A stretch of DNA of 48,515 nucleotides from Bradyrhizobium sp. (GCA_028290305.1 JAQGKC010000495.1:1-48515), one strand, 5' to 3'; shown: positions 30,488 to 39,007, numbered from the stretch's first letter. Numbers and translations: made by a program. Notes: generated by a model from the letters alone, not told the origin.

Positions 30488-33400
30488 TTACCGCAGCTGC
30501 TCTAGCAGCAAAGCCTTCGCCTGCTTTAGATCCTGCGTATCCAGGCCTTCGGTGAACCAGGCATAGATGGGTTCGAGAAGGTCGAGCGCCTCCTCGCGTT
30601 TGCCCTGATCGATCCACAGCGCGGCAAGATCCATTGCGGCTCGAAGTTCGAGGGCTTTGGCGTGCTGGCTTCTTGCCGTGGTCAAAGCCCGGTCGAGCAT
30701 CGACTGCGCCTCGGTCCTGGCGTCCGGTGCGCCGCGAACGAGCAGCGCGCGCGCCTTCAGTCGATACAATTCGGCCTCAAATATCCGTTCGCTATTGCGG
30801 CTGGTTGTCGCGAGGCCCTGCTCGATCAACTCCAGCGCAGCCTCGCATTTGTGACTGGACAACAAGGCCGGACACAACAGCACGTACAGTGCCGTAATGC
30901 CCAGCTGATAACCCGCGCCGCGATACTCATCCAACGCATCCCGGATTTCCTCGAGTGCGCGGGATGAAGGGTCAAGCAGGGTAGCACAGATACCCCGGAT
31001 GGCGTGCGCCAGGCCGCGCCATTGCCGGAATCCATGTTCCTCCGACAAGGTGAGACAGCGCTCGGCATGGCCTTGCGCCGTCGATAGCTCGCCGCGAAGA
31101 GCATGGAGGATGGACGCATAATAGCAGGCATATGCCTGCGAATGTGGATGACTGATGGCGTCGGCGCGCGCAAGGGCGGCGGCCATTCGTGTGATCGCCG
31201 TATCGGCGTGGCCGAGCAGCCAGAGCGCCCAGGACATCAGGGCCAGGTCGGCCACTCCGGCATCCTGGCCAGCCGCACGAGCCGCCAGTCTGTCCTCCTC
31301 GCTGCTTGCGTCGAACGCCTCGACGGCCCGTTCGATCACCTCGCGGGCAGCGGTGAGACGTCCCATGAAAAGGCGGATCATGGCCTGCCCGCGCATCGCG
31401 TTGAGCAATGCCGGTCGATCACCGCGCGCTTCGGCGAGATGAAGCAAGGCGGCGATCGTTTCCTGGGCCAGCGGCAACTCACCGCGAATGACGCTCGCGG
31501 TGGTCAACCAGAACATGACCTGGAGTTGCTCGGGGGGGTCTCCGAGGCGCTCGCACAACTCACGCGCGCGGGCGAAGGTCGCCATCGCCTTGTTCGAGGC
31601 TGGCCCCTGGGTAGCGATCAGGCAGGGCCCCAGAGCAAGTTGGAAATCAAGCTCTACCCTGTCCTTTCGTGCTCCCTCGGCTAAATGGCCCGAGACCTCG
31701 ATGCCTCGCTGCGCGTGTGCGATGGCCTCAAGGTTGGCGGAGCGCATGGCGGCCTTCTTGCCGGCCCGCAGCCAATATCCCAGCGCCTTTTCGAACAGTC
31801 CAGCCTCCGTGAGATGGTGCGCGAGAGTTTCGGGCTGAGCCTCCACAATTTCCGGGAACCGTTGTTCGAAGGCGTCCGCGATCGTGGCATGCAGCGCCGC
31901 GCGTCGGCTCTTCAGGAGTCCCGAATAGGCAGCGTCCCGCACCAGCGCGTGCTTGAAGGTATAGACCGCCTGGGGCACCTCGCCCCGGCAGAATATCAAC
32001 TCCGACCGAACCAACTGGCCAAGCGCCTCCTCAAGCTTCTCTCCAGGTAACCCGGCTACGGTGTTCAACAGTTCATAGGAAAACTCGCGACCTACCACAG
32101 CGCCGATCTGAGCTACCTCCCTTACCGACGCCAATCGATCGAGCCTTGCCATTAGCGATGCGTGCAATGTCGTCGGAATTGCCATCGAGGGCAGCGGACG
32201 GTTGAGGACGTACTGATCGTCCCGCTCCTGTAACAGCCCGGTTTCGAGCACCGTCTTGGTCAGTTCCTCGACAAACAGGGGCACGCCATCGGTACGGGCT
32301 AGGATCTGGTCCATCACCTCCTCGGGGAGCGTCTTGCCGGCCGTGACGCGCTCGATTAACGCCGCCCCGTTGCGTCGGCTCAGCCGCGTGAGCGAGACCG
32401 TCGTCACATGCGCATGACCAGGCCAGGGCGGTGTGAACTCTGGCCTCGCGGTGATGAGCAGCAGCACCCGAAGCCGAGGCAGCTGTTCCAATGTAACCGT
32501 GAGCAGTTCGAGCGAGGTCGGGTCCGCCCAATGGATATCCTCAAAGATGACGAACATTGGTTGCCGCGCCGCCAGGCCATTGAGCTGAGCTAAAAGCGCC
32601 GCCAGTGTCATCTCCTTGCGCTTCTGCGGACTGAGTTCAGGCACGCGGTAGCGATCATTGGGAGGCAGCGACAGAAGGCTGGCCAGAGGCGGCACCACTT
32701 GGTTCGCGTCAGCGCCGGACTGCACAAGCACAGCCTCGAGCTTGGCGAACTTCTCTGCCGGCGAGTCGCTTCGCTCGAACCGGGCAGCCCGTTCAAGCTG
32801 GCGGATGAATGGGTACAGCGCGCTGTTAGTGTGGTGCGCCGAGCAGAAATGGCGCACCGTGATGTGTGGCTCGGCCTGGAGCCGCTCTTGAAGCGCCAGG
32901 GCGATGTGCGACTTGCCGATACCCGGCTCTCCGGTCAGCACCACAACGCAGCCTTCGCCGTGCGTGCAATGCTGCCAGCGACGCAACAGAAGCTCGATCT
33001 CCTCGTCACGTCCGATGAGCGGCGTCAATCGGGTCTTGTGCTGCGCCTCGAAGCGGCTTTCCGCTCCGCTTATCCCCAGCACCTGCCAGGCCGGTGCCGG
33101 TTCCGCCCATCCTTTAAGCGCGACAGGGCCGAGATTGCGGAATTCGAAATGCCCCTCGGTGATTCGATGCGTACTCTCGGAAATCAGCACCGTGCCGGGC
33201 TTGGCGAACGTCTGCAGGCGCGCAGCCAAGTTCGGCGTCTCACCAATGACCGCCTGCTCCTTGGCAGCACCTTCGCCGGTCAAATCGCCCACCACCACCA
33301 TACCGGTAGCGATGCCAACGCGAACCTGTAGCTCGGCGCTGATATCTGTCTGGAGGTTGGCCACGGCGTCGACCAGCGCAAGCCCTGCGCGTATCGCCTG

Positions 33401-33850
33401 CTCGGCATCATCCTCGTGCGCCTGGGGGTAGCCGAAATAGGCGAGCACGCCGTCCCCCATGTACCGCGCGATGATGCCCTCATTTCGGGCGATAATCTCA
33501 GCGATGCAGGCGTGATAGGCGCCGATTATCGCCCGCAAGTCCTCCGGATCAAGTCGGGCCGAAAGTGCCGAAGAGCCCACCAGATCGCAAAACATGACCG
33601 TAAGTTGACGCCGCTCGGCGCCGTCCCGCTGCGCGGGTTTGGGCCCCGTCTGAGATGTTAGGAGAACATCTCCCTTAAATTCTGCGATCGCGCGCAGCAT
33701 CTTGCGCCGGTGCCCAAGCAGGACGCCGAGGTCCTTGAGGTCCTGCTCCGTAAGATCGCGAACGACCGAGAGGTCAATGGCATTCTCGCCGAAACGCTGG
33801 GCGTACTCTCCCAAGCCGATCGATGCCAACCACTCTTCGATGCCTGTCAT
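30488..33850 (-). CDS. SAM-domain adenylate/guanylate cyclase with AAA ATPase and TPR-like region
   Basis: 1120 residues. Residues 1-60 are a SAM domain (WLASIGLGEYAQRFGENAID, LTEQDLKDLGV). Residues about 75-250 are a class III cyclase catalytic domain with metal Asp in FCDLVGSSALSARL and YMGDGVLAYFGYPQAHEDDA, and RVGIATGMVVVGDLTG. From about 270 there is an AAA/STAND ATPase: PLIGRDEEIELLL, Walker A GEPGIGKSH (about 304) and Walker B FVIFEDIHWADPTS. The C-terminal 500 residues are helical TPR-like repeats. This resembles the CyaA-like/LuxR-less MalT-type cyclases common in rhizobia, where a ligand-sensing ATPase controls cAMP synthesis. The start overlaps the end of the upstream ABC_sub_bind remnant by 4 bases. 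Confidence 0.88.
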   Translation of the reverse strand: MTGIEEWLASIGLGEYAQRFGENAIDLSVVRDLTEQDLKDLGVLLGHRRKMLRAIAEFKGDVLLTSQTGPKPAQRDGAERRQLTVMFCDLVGSSALSARLDPEDLRAIIGAYHACIAEIIARNEGIIARYMGDGVLAYFGYPQAHEDDAEQAIRAGLALVDAVANLQTDISAELQVRVGIATGMVVVGDLTGEGAAKEQAVIGETPNLAARLQTFAKPGTVLISESTHRITEGHFEFRNLGPVALKGWAEPAPAWQVLGISGAESRFEAQHKTRLTPLIGRDEEIELLLRRWQHCTHGEGCVVVLTGEPGIGKSHIALALQERLQAEPHITVRHFCSAHHTNSALYPFIRQLERAARFERSDSPAEKFAKLEAVLVQSGADANQVVPPLASLLSLPPNDRYRVPELSPQKRKEMTLAALLAQLNGLAARQPMFVIFEDIHWADPTSLELLTVTLEQLPRLRVLLLITARPEFTPPWPGHAHVTTVSLTRLSRRNGAALIERVTAGKTLPEEVMDQILARTDGVPLFVEELTKTVLETGLLQERDDQYVLNRPLPSMAIPTTLHASLMARLDRLASVREVAQIGAVVGREFSYELLNTVAGLPGEKLEEALGQLVRSELIFCRGEVPQAVYTFKHALVRDAAYSGLLKSRRAALHATIADAFEQRFPEIVEAQPETLAHHLTEAGLFEKALGYWLRAGKKAAMRSANLEAIAHAQRGIEVSGHLAEGARKDRVELDFQLALGPCLIATQGPASNKAMATFARARELCERLGDPPEQLQVMFWLTTASVIRGELPLAQETIAALLHLAEARGDRPALLNAMRGQAMIRLFMGRLTAAREVIERAVEAFDASSEEDRLAARAAGQDAGVADLALMSWALWLLGHADTAITRMAAALARADAISHPHSQAYACYYASILHALRGELSTAQGHAERCLTLSEEHGFRQWRGLAHAIRGICATLLDPSSRALEEIRDALDEYRGAGYQLGITALYVLLCPALLSSHKCEAALELIEQGLATTSRNSERIFEAELYRLKARALLVRGAPDARTEAQSMLDRALTTARSQHAKALELRAAMDLAALWIDQGKREEALDLLEPIYAWFTEGLDTQDLKQAKALLLEQLR

Positions 33851-34236
33851 GACAGACCTATGGTCTCAGGCGGCGCGTCGGCACCCGCGCGCAGCATACA
33901 AAACCGCAGCCCAAGAGAGATGGCCGCGGCCTGCACGTCTGTTGACAAACTTTTCAGCGCGCGGGGGACATTCGGGTTTGCGAGGAAAGCCACGGAGTTC
34001 GCGGCGGGCATCAACACATGCGCCAACCGCAGCCGTTCCGCCGGATAGCTGCTCGTGGCAAAGACAATGTGAATCGTCCCGCTCGCGGCTTTTGCAAAGA
34101 GAACTGCCGGCGTGTTTGCTGCAATCGCCAAAACCTGACGGCGCATGGAATCTGCCGCCATCACGTGCTGCGCACGCGCAACCATCGGCCAAGCCGCCGC
34201 TTCTCCGAGTGCCGTGATGAACTCACGCCGCTGCAT
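33847..34236 (-). pseudogene. Degraded ABC_sub_bind periplasmic binding protein
   Basis: The minus-strand frame starts MQRREFITALGEAAAWPMVARAQ, the twin-arginine-like leader of the ABC_sub_bind (LacI-like ABC substrate-binding) family. It then contains the recognisable segment ANTPAVLFAKAASGTIHIVFATSS, and later AHVLMPAANSVAFLANPN, corresponding to LLxxLVPxAxxxxVLVNPN. These normally lie much farther apart in a roughly 330-residue protein; here only 129 residues remain, so internal deletions have occurred. GGGGACAC precedes ATG 34236. Its stop overlaps the cyclase start (ATGA), so translation of this remnant may still feed the cyclase gene. Intact family members often sit beside such cyclases in Bradyrhizobium. 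Confidence 0.65.
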
Positions 34237-34486
34237 GTGTCCCCCGAAGAAGACGCCTGTGCAATGCGCAAAGCCTAGCACTTCGAGAATGGGCCGTCAG
34301 CGAGAAATGGAACTCAAACCCGACCTGCAAATGCGGCAAAAACGCCGATTGCCGCCATCCAGGAGTTTTAGATAGCCGTTAGCAGGATAACGACCCCCGA
34401 GGTGATGACAAAGGTCACCTGATATAACTTCGTAAGCGGATACGGGCAGAAGTCGCGTGGGGGCTGTCTGTAACGATCGTGCGCGA

Positions 34487-34876
34487 TTATCGCGTCGAGG
34501 CCTTCGAAGACTTGTTTTTGGATCGATCGACATTGGGCGACGCTTTCGGGGCCAGCGGATCGTGCCAGTGCCTGCTGACAATCCTGATCGTTGTCTCTTC
34601 CCGCTTGGGTACGTTCTTCGGAAGTATTTTGGGCGCGTCTTTCAGAGGTACTATCGCGACGGGCGTCACCGTCGTTCTGTCCGTCGTCGGTTCGATGTAG
34701 GAAACCTGCAACTTATCGGATTTTGTTGAGGTGGCTTGCGGCGGGTTGGCCACCGTCGTCGCCGTTTCCAGGCGCGAGGCGTCGGCGCTTGCAAATGGCG
34801 CCGCTCCAATCCTTATCGCGACCAGCACGACGAGGCTGGTTAGGCAAAAGACGGCAAGCCAAACAGTCCTCATCAT
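34487..34876 (-). CDS. Membrane-anchored small protein of unknown function
   Basis: 129 residues with one N-terminal hydrophobic segment (VWLAVFCLTSLVVLVAIRIG, about 5-24), probably an uncleaved anchor, and a polar Thr/Pro/Lys-rich remainder (KLQVSYIEPTTDRTTVTPVAIVPL, KILPKNVPKREE) ending in a basic tail. Two adjacent ATGs at 34876 and 34873 are possible starts. Proteins of this shape are frequent in Bradyrhizobium but have no known function. It stands alone on the minus strand. Confidence 0.6.
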   Translation of the reverse strand: MMRTVWLAVFCLTSLVVLVAIRIGAAPFASADASRLETATTVANPPQATSTKSDKLQVSYIEPTTDRTTVTPVAIVPLKDAPKILPKNVPKREETTIRIVSRHWHDPLAPKASPNVDRSKNKSSKASTR

Positions 34877-35339
34877 TCAAGATCCACGAGATCGTCCCCT
34901 CGATGCCATACCGATAATCCGCCTGACCATCCAACCAGATTCGGGCGACTTGGCGACGCCTCAACGCAGGGGTGCATAGGCGGTGGATATATTCACGAAC
35001 GAAAGGAGCCCTCGCTCCATTTGTTACAGAACGGAATTGAAAAGGCCGCAGAATGTCGCGCTTACAGCCACCCCAGCCTCAAAATTGATTTAGCGAAGGA
35101 AAGCCGCAAGCCCCAATGCTTCTGAGAGTAGTTCAGGTCATCGAGGACCGCATGTTCTCAAATCTGTTCCGCTTACGGAACAAACAAGTTGTAACGAAGC
35201 TGACACACCGGTCGATGCAAATTCCGATTTTCGTGCGACAAAAAGCCATCCAATTTGCATGGGAAAAAAGGAAAAATATCCGTCAAATCTGTGTTACGAT
35301 GAAGGTCTAAATTGACTTCACGCTTGGGGAGTGAAGTGA
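34877..35339. other. Gene-poor AT-rich region upstream of the tandem small genes
   Basis: This 463-base stretch holds promoters for the flanking genes. A 64-codon plus frame (35116-35310) has no ribosome site and no family-like features, so I do not call it. A leader TTCACGCTTGGGGAGTGAA close to 35312-35336 can form a short hairpin directly before the next gene. Confidence 0.4.
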
Positions 35340-35552
35340 ATGAACAAGCTCACCGAATTTCGCAATCAGGAAATGATGTGCCGGGAGCGTGCCTTGCTCG
35401 ACACGGATCGCAAAGCGTTTTGGCTGGCGAAGGCCGACGAATGGGCACAGCGTGCAAATGATGAGATTGCTTCTCTTTTTAGAGAGAACAATGACATGAG
35501 CTTCACGGACATCGAATTTCAACTGACGACTGGGGAAAGCTCACACTTTTAA
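35340..35552 (+). CDS. Small helical protein, CREA/EEWQ-like family, copy 1
   Basis: 70 residues starting MNKLTEFRNQEMMCRERALLDTD and continuing RKAFWLAKADEWAQRA. The pattern E-x-R-x-Q-E-x-x-C-R-x-x-A-x-L followed by F/W-L-x-x-A-D/E-E-W matches the very common rhizobial small proteins that read ECRxKAExxxDPxxKAxWLxxAEEW. A GGGGAG lies upstream of the ATG (GCTTGGGGAGTGAAGTGA-ATG). It is cytoplasmic, probably two helices. A paralogue lies 156 bases downstream. Function unknown. Confidence 0.7.
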   Translation: MNKLTEFRNQEMMCRERALLDTDRKAFWLAKADEWAQRANDEIASLFRENNDMSFTDIEFQLTTGESSHF

Positions 35553-35708
35553 GTGGCTTGCCGCTGCATGGCGGAAGCATGCGAATTGGACAAGATGACT
35601 GTCTTTTTTCTGTAGGGAGTTTTCTGTAGAAAATCGAAAGACGATCCGTCCAAAATTTGCTATGGCGTGCACAGGTAAATTGCGCTTCACGTATTAGGAG
35701 TGGAGTTT

Positions 35709-35882
35709 ATGAATAAGGTCGTTGAAATCCGTAAACAGGAATTCATTTGCCGGGAACGCGCTCAGTTGAATCCCGAACATCGACCCTTCTGGCTTCAAAA
35801 AGCAGAAGAGTGGGAGCAGCTCGCGCTGGACGAGATTGCTTTTCATTTTAGAGAATGCAACGTCACAGCCTATCAGCGCTGA
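35709..35882 (+). CDS. Small helical protein, paralogue of the preceding gene, copy 2
   Basis: 57 residues from ATG 35709, preceded by TAGGAGTGGAGTTT. It begins MNKVVEIRKQEFICRERAQLN and continues FWLQKAEEWEQLALDEIAFHFRE, aligning with copy 1 over its whole length (MNK..E.R.QE..CRERA.L; FWL.KA.EW; DEIA..FRE). Copy 1 carries an extra 13-residue tail. Both genes have a similar TTCACG...GGAGTG(A/G)AG leader. This is a local tandem duplication that has diverged. Function unknown. Confidence 0.7.
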   Translation: MNKVVEIRKQEFICRERAQLNPEHRPFWLQKAEEWEQLALDEIAFHFRECNVTAYQR

Positions 35883-35998
35883 ATCTGAAACACGAAGCAA
35901 CCTGACTGCACAGGCTTGCAACTGGCTGGCTAGCTCGTAAGCAACGGCCGTGTCTGAACGCGCTAGCAGTGGCGAACTGAGACTGAGATGGCCCTGCC

Positions 35999-36220
35999 CT
36001 AGTTGGGGTGATGGCGCTCAGAGTGGTCGCTGGAATGTTCTGGCTTGGTCATGGTCTGTCTGACTTCGGCGCCGCAATCGGAGCACTCATAGACGAAATC
36101 GATCTTCGCCATACTCCAATGCGGCTCAACATCTCTAACGTACATAGGGAGCAGGCCTATGCAGCTTGGGCAGATTACCGTGACTGTCTCAACTTCGTGG
36201 TGATGGATGTAGGCTGGCAT
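35999..36220 (-). CDS. Small zinc-ribbon protein
   Basis: 73 residues from ATG 36220, chosen because AGGAGA stands 6 bases upstream and the protein then begins MPAYIHHHEVETVTVICPSC; the frame is open further 5' without support. Two CxxC pairs (CPSC and CSDC, about residues 17 and 47) are spaced as in a zinc ribbon around LLPMYVRDVEPHWSMAKIDFVYE. An HHH cluster is near the N-terminus. It ends in a His/Glu-rich polar tail. Likely a small metal-binding or nucleic-acid-binding protein. Confidence 0.65.
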   Translation of the reverse strand: MPAYIHHHEVETVTVICPSCIGLLPMYVRDVEPHWSMAKIDFVYECSDCGAEVRQTMTKPEHSSDHSERHHPN

Positions 36221-36385
36221 GTCGGCTCTCCTGCGGAAGCACTCACCGTTAGCCCTCAACCCGAAAACCAGCATACTGCGCATGGTCGATGCTCATCATG
36301 AACTCTTGCGAACACATAGAGAACAACCACACAATCTTCCCGGGTGTGACTAAATTTCCACAGTGGCTGATCGGTCGTCTGATCC

Positions 36386-36496
36386 GATTAGATTGAATCA
36401 GATCATGATCTATCTCTTTGTTTGAGCATGATCTTCGCGCAAACGCTTCGCGTTTGTCGCGAGGGAAAACCGGTTCCCAGTTTTCCGGATCATGCT
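36386..36496. repeat. Intergenic palindromic element (GAAAACCGGTT type)
   Basis: GATTAGATTGAATCAGATC, TATCTCTTTGTTTGAGCATGATC, CGCAAACGCTTCGCGTTTG (hairpin) and GAAAACCGGTTCCCAGTTTTCCGGATCATGC make up a widespread rhizobial repeat. The copy at 42853-42954 has the same ordered blocks. It explains the spurious open frames here. It separates the zinc-ribbon and DUF1007 genes. Confidence 0.75.
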
Positions 36497-36545
36497 CCAC
36501 CGATACCGCGCGGATTGTTCACGGAGCGGCCGGACCCGACGACGA

Positions 36546-37187
36546 TCAGGGACAATCCACCGTGATCTTGTTGGCGAAGGTCTCGCCATAGGTGCTCGAC
36601 GGATCCAGCGGTTCATTGTCCAACTGGCTGAGACGCAGCCGCTCGCTCGCCGTCGGTTCATGCGGAAGCCCGAGCGTAAACCGGCACGAAGCGGGTGCGC
36701 CGCTGAACGATACGGGCCGATCCTTGGCGAATTCGAAATCGACAAAAATGGTCGGGTCGTAGATTTCGAACTGTGTATTCTTTGCGCGATCGGGGGTGCC
36801 GAGAGGCAGCGTAAAATGCAGGGTCAGCGTTGAATCGGAATATTCCAGCCAATAGTCCGTCGGCGCCGAAAATTTCAGCTTCTTCCCGTCGGCCCGCGCG
36901 TAGGTGAAGAAATCATATTCCTTTAGCGATTTGATATTGAGCTGCGCCAGCGAAGTGAGTTCCTCGCGGGTATATTGTCCCTTCACGGCGTGCTTGATCC
37001 CCTGCAAAGCATAGGCGGAGAACATGTCGTCGAACGTCCATGCATGACGAATGCCGGTAAGGCTGCCGTCTGCCGCGTAGAGGACTTCCGAATGAAATTT
37101 AACCCACACGTGCGGATGAGCACTCGCGGGCATCGACCGCGACATGAAAACAAGAAGCAGCAGGATTAAGAGAACGGATCGAGGCAT
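36546..37187 (-). CDS. DUF1007 periplasmic protein, metal-transport-associated
   Basis: 213 residues from ATG 37187, which places a signal peptide (SVLLILLLLVFMSRSMPASA) at the very start; a GTG at 37277 would add 30 polar residues and is unlikely. After cleavage the protein begins HPHVWVKFHSEVLYAADG, the hallmark of DUF1007, then HAWTFDDMFSAYALQG (about 47) and DYWLEYSDSTLTLHFTLPL (about 112). DUF1007 proteins usually accompany nickel/cobalt/zinc transporters of the RcnA/NicO or HupE type; none is in the immediate neighbourhood. A Zur-like palindrome lies 90 bases upstream of the start, suggesting zinc control. Metal binding by the N-terminal HPH is inferred. Confidence 0.78.
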   Translation of the reverse strand: MPRSVLLILLLLVFMSRSMPASAHPHVWVKFHSEVLYAADGSLTGIRHAWTFDDMFSAYALQGIKHAVKGQYTREELTSLAQLNIKSLKEYDFFTYARADGKKLKFSAPTDYWLEYSDSTLTLHFTLPLGTPDRAKNTQFEIYDPTIFVDFEFAKDRPVSFSGAPASCRFTLGLPHEPTASERLRLSQLDNEPLDPSSTYGETFANKITVDCP

Positions 37188-37277
37188 CGGTTCTGAAGAA
37201 GCGGCGGACTTCGAAACCCGGCGACCTGCCCCGGAAGTCCGCTGAGCATGGATGAGCGGGCCATAGATCGTCGTCAC

Positions 37278-37297
37278 CGTTATGTTATAACGTAACG
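37278..37297. promoter_or_regulatory. Zur-like operator palindrome
   Basis: CGTTATGTTATAACGTAACG is symmetric in 9 of 10 base pairs around TTATAA, close to the GTTATA-x-TATAAC core of Fur-family Zur boxes. It sits upstream of the DUF1007 gene. Repression under zinc sufficiency is inferred from the motif and the metal-related neighbour. Confidence 0.5.
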
Positions 37298-37547
37298 ATT
37301 ACGATGCTCGGCCGAGCCCGTCAACCGATTGTTCGTTACAAAACGGTGCGGCGGGCGGCATCCCAGGTAATCATGCGCGAGCACGGCCGCGAATGTGTCT
37401 CGCCAGTTATGGCCGCAAAGGAACCTGACAACTCGTGCGGGAAAAACACCGGGTTCCGGGGTGACAAACCGGCCAATAATGGCGACAATTCACGGAAACT
37501 GTGTCGCCGGAATTTGTCTTGAGATTAACGCTCTAGGAAAACCGTCC

Positions 37548-38234
37548 GTGATCTTGTTCCGCCCGTTCGCACTGCTGATTGCCGCGATCGCCGCCAGCGT
37601 CATGCTGCAGCCGTCGCGCGCGCACGCGCAGTGGTGGAGCGCGCGTGGGCCGGTCGATTTCGAGGAATGCGCCGACAGCGCGGAAAAGGCGGCGGCCAAG
37701 GAAGCCAGGAAGTTCGCGCTCTCCCAATGCAACGCGAAATTTGCCGGGCGCCGCAAGCCCGGCGGCGGTTACACCTATTTCGATTTCATGCAGAATCGAA
37801 GTTTCGATATTGCGGGCCCTAATCCGACGCCGGAAGAACAGAAGCAAATCGACGAACAATATACCGCCTTTCTCGAGCGTGAGCGGCGCAGCAACATTGC
37901 AGCCGCCTTCGCGGCGAAACAACTGCAGCAGGCCACTTTCAGAAGCGAGGCTGAAAAGGCACGCGTTGAAACGGCGTCCGTCGAAAAGGCACCCGTTGAA
38001 AAGGTGCCCGTGCCGGTGCAGGCGCCTAACAAACCACAGGCCGCGGCGAGCGATCTAAAGTCGCGCGCGAAAACCGCGAATTGCGCGGAGCATTCATTTT
38101 CCTGCGAATGGCCGCGGCTTTCGGAAAGCATCAAGGATTTGAAGAAGGCGCTGTTTGGCTCCTCGCCCCCAAACAAGGCCAGCGGGGTTGATGCAGTTGC
38201 CGTCATTCCGGGCAGGCGAAGCCTCAAACCCTGA
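37548..38234 (+). CDS. Secreted protein of unknown function
   Basis: 228 residues from GTG 37548, preceded by TAGGAAAACCGTCC, so the signal peptide (RPFALLIAAIAASVMLQPSRAHA) is at the N-terminus; the frame is open 51 codons further 5' without a ribosome site. The mature part begins QWWSARGPVDFEECAD and carries a conserved-looking FALSQCNAKFAGRRKPGGGYTYFDFMQNRSFDIAGPNPTPEE segment (two cysteines), followed by a Glu/Lys/Val-rich repeat (VEKAPVEKVPVPV). The last dozen residues and the stop fall inside a REP element. Similar secreted proteins exist in Bradyrhizobium; function unknown. Confidence 0.6.
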   Translation: MILFRPFALLIAAIAASVMLQPSRAHAQWWSARGPVDFEECADSAEKAAAKEARKFALSQCNAKFAGRRKPGGGYTYFDFMQNRSFDIAGPNPTPEEQKQIDEQYTAFLERERRSNIAAAFAAKQLQQATFRSEAEKARVETASVEKAPVEKVPVPVQAPNKPQAAASDLKSRAKTANCAEHSFSCEWPRLSESIKDLKKALFGSSPPNKASGVDAVAVIPGRRSLKP

Positions 38235-38290
38235 ATCCAGAGATCATCGGCGCAAGATTCCGAGCTGGCGCCAACGCGCGCCGGAATGAC
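38201..38290. repeat. REP-like palindromic element overlapping a gene end
   Basis: CGTCATTCCGGGC at the left and GCGCCGGAATGAC at the right are inverted ends of a REP-type element like those at 12973 and 17939. It supplies the stop codon (38232-38234) of the secreted-protein gene and lies just before the convergent CAP-domain gene. Confidence 0.72.
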
Positions 38291-38298
38291 ATGGCCGT

Positions 38299-38763
38299 CT
38301 AATCCGTGATCACCATCGCCCAGAATTTCCGGTAAGGCGATTTCGGATTGTCCACCGAGGCGACGCCGATACGGCGCGCACCTACCATCAGAAGGTTCTC
38401 GCGGTGGCCGGTAGAGTCTTCCCATTGCTTCAGCATTTCGGAGAAGCTCAGATATCCCGCGCCGATGTTTTCGGCCGCCTTATTTTTGAAAACTTTGGAT
38501 TTACCCAAGCCCGCCACCCGCATCGAAAACTCGCCGCCGACGCTATGGCTGACGGTGCCGCTTGAAGCCATTGCGCGCGCCTGTTTTAGCGCGATTGCGT
38601 CAAGACGGCTGTCCAGCATCACCGCGGGCAGACCGTGCGCCCGGCGATAGGCGCTGATCTTGCTGGCATAATCGCCCGCCGTGGCGGGAAGAATGAAGCC
38701 CAGGCTGAAGCAGAGCGCGAGGAGAGATAGCCTGATAGGGGGTAGCGTCGGCATCGACAGCAT
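38299..38763 (-). CDS. CAP/SCP-domain secreted protein
   Basis: 154 residues from ATG 38763 (or 38754), giving a signal peptide (LSLLALCFSLGFILPATAG). The mature part is a short CAP domain: SKISAYRRAHGLPAVMLDSRLDAIALKQARAMASSGTVSHSVGG (about 26-70), AAENIGAGYLSFSEMLKQWEDSTGHRENLL (about 92-121) and FWAMVITD at the C-terminus. CAP His/Glu residues (HS in the first motif, AEN, GHR) are present. Bacterial CAP proteins are exported; a role in envelope or host interaction is inferred. The gene begins 1 base after the stop of the upstream small secreted gene, so they are co-transcribed. Confidence 0.82.
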   Translation of the reverse strand: MLSMPTLPPIRLSLLALCFSLGFILPATAGDYASKISAYRRAHGLPAVMLDSRLDAIALKQARAMASSGTVSHSVGGEFSMRVAGLGKSKVFKNKAAENIGAGYLSFSEMLKQWEDSTGHRENLLMVGARRIGVASVDNPKSPYRKFWAMVITD

Positions 38764-38764
38764 T

Positions 38765-38992
38765 TCAATGCGCGCCACCGTGGATCCGCTTCGCACGGCG
38801 TCGGACAACCGGTCTGGGAGCAGGCACGGCCGGTTCGTAAACCGTCGGCGCGGCTCGCTGCTCCTGCAATCGCGCGTCATATCCTGGCGACGGCGTGACC
38901 GTCGGCGGTGCGGCACTTGCCGGCGCGATCGCAGCCCAGCCTCCGAGGGTCATCACGGTGACAACGGCAAGGCTCGCATAACATCGTTTCAT
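38765..38992 (-). CDS. Small secreted Pro-rich protein
   Basis: 75 residues from ATG 38992 behind GGGGGGAACAAT. The signal peptide (SLAVVTVMTLGGWAAIAPASA) is followed by a Pro/Ala/Arg-rich segment (PPTVTPSPGYDARLQEQRAAP, PAPRPVVRRRAKRIHGG). It is the first gene of a two-gene unit with the CAP-domain protein. The basic C-terminus may contact the cell envelope. Family not recognised. Confidence 0.6.
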   Translation of the reverse strand: MKRCYASLAVVTVMTLGGWAAIAPASAAPPTVTPSPGYDARLQEQRAAPTVYEPAVPAPRPVVRRRAKRIHGGAH

Positions 38993-39007
38993 ATTGTTCC
39001 CCCCGGC

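Noticed and set aside
35116..35310. 64-codon plus frame before the tandem small genes
   Set aside because: No ribosome site, AT-rich noncoding-like composition and no family similarity I can see.
36249..36500. Minus-strand frame containing EHDPENWEPVF
   Set aside because: It is encoded by the dispersed palindromic repeat at 36386-36496, not by a gene.
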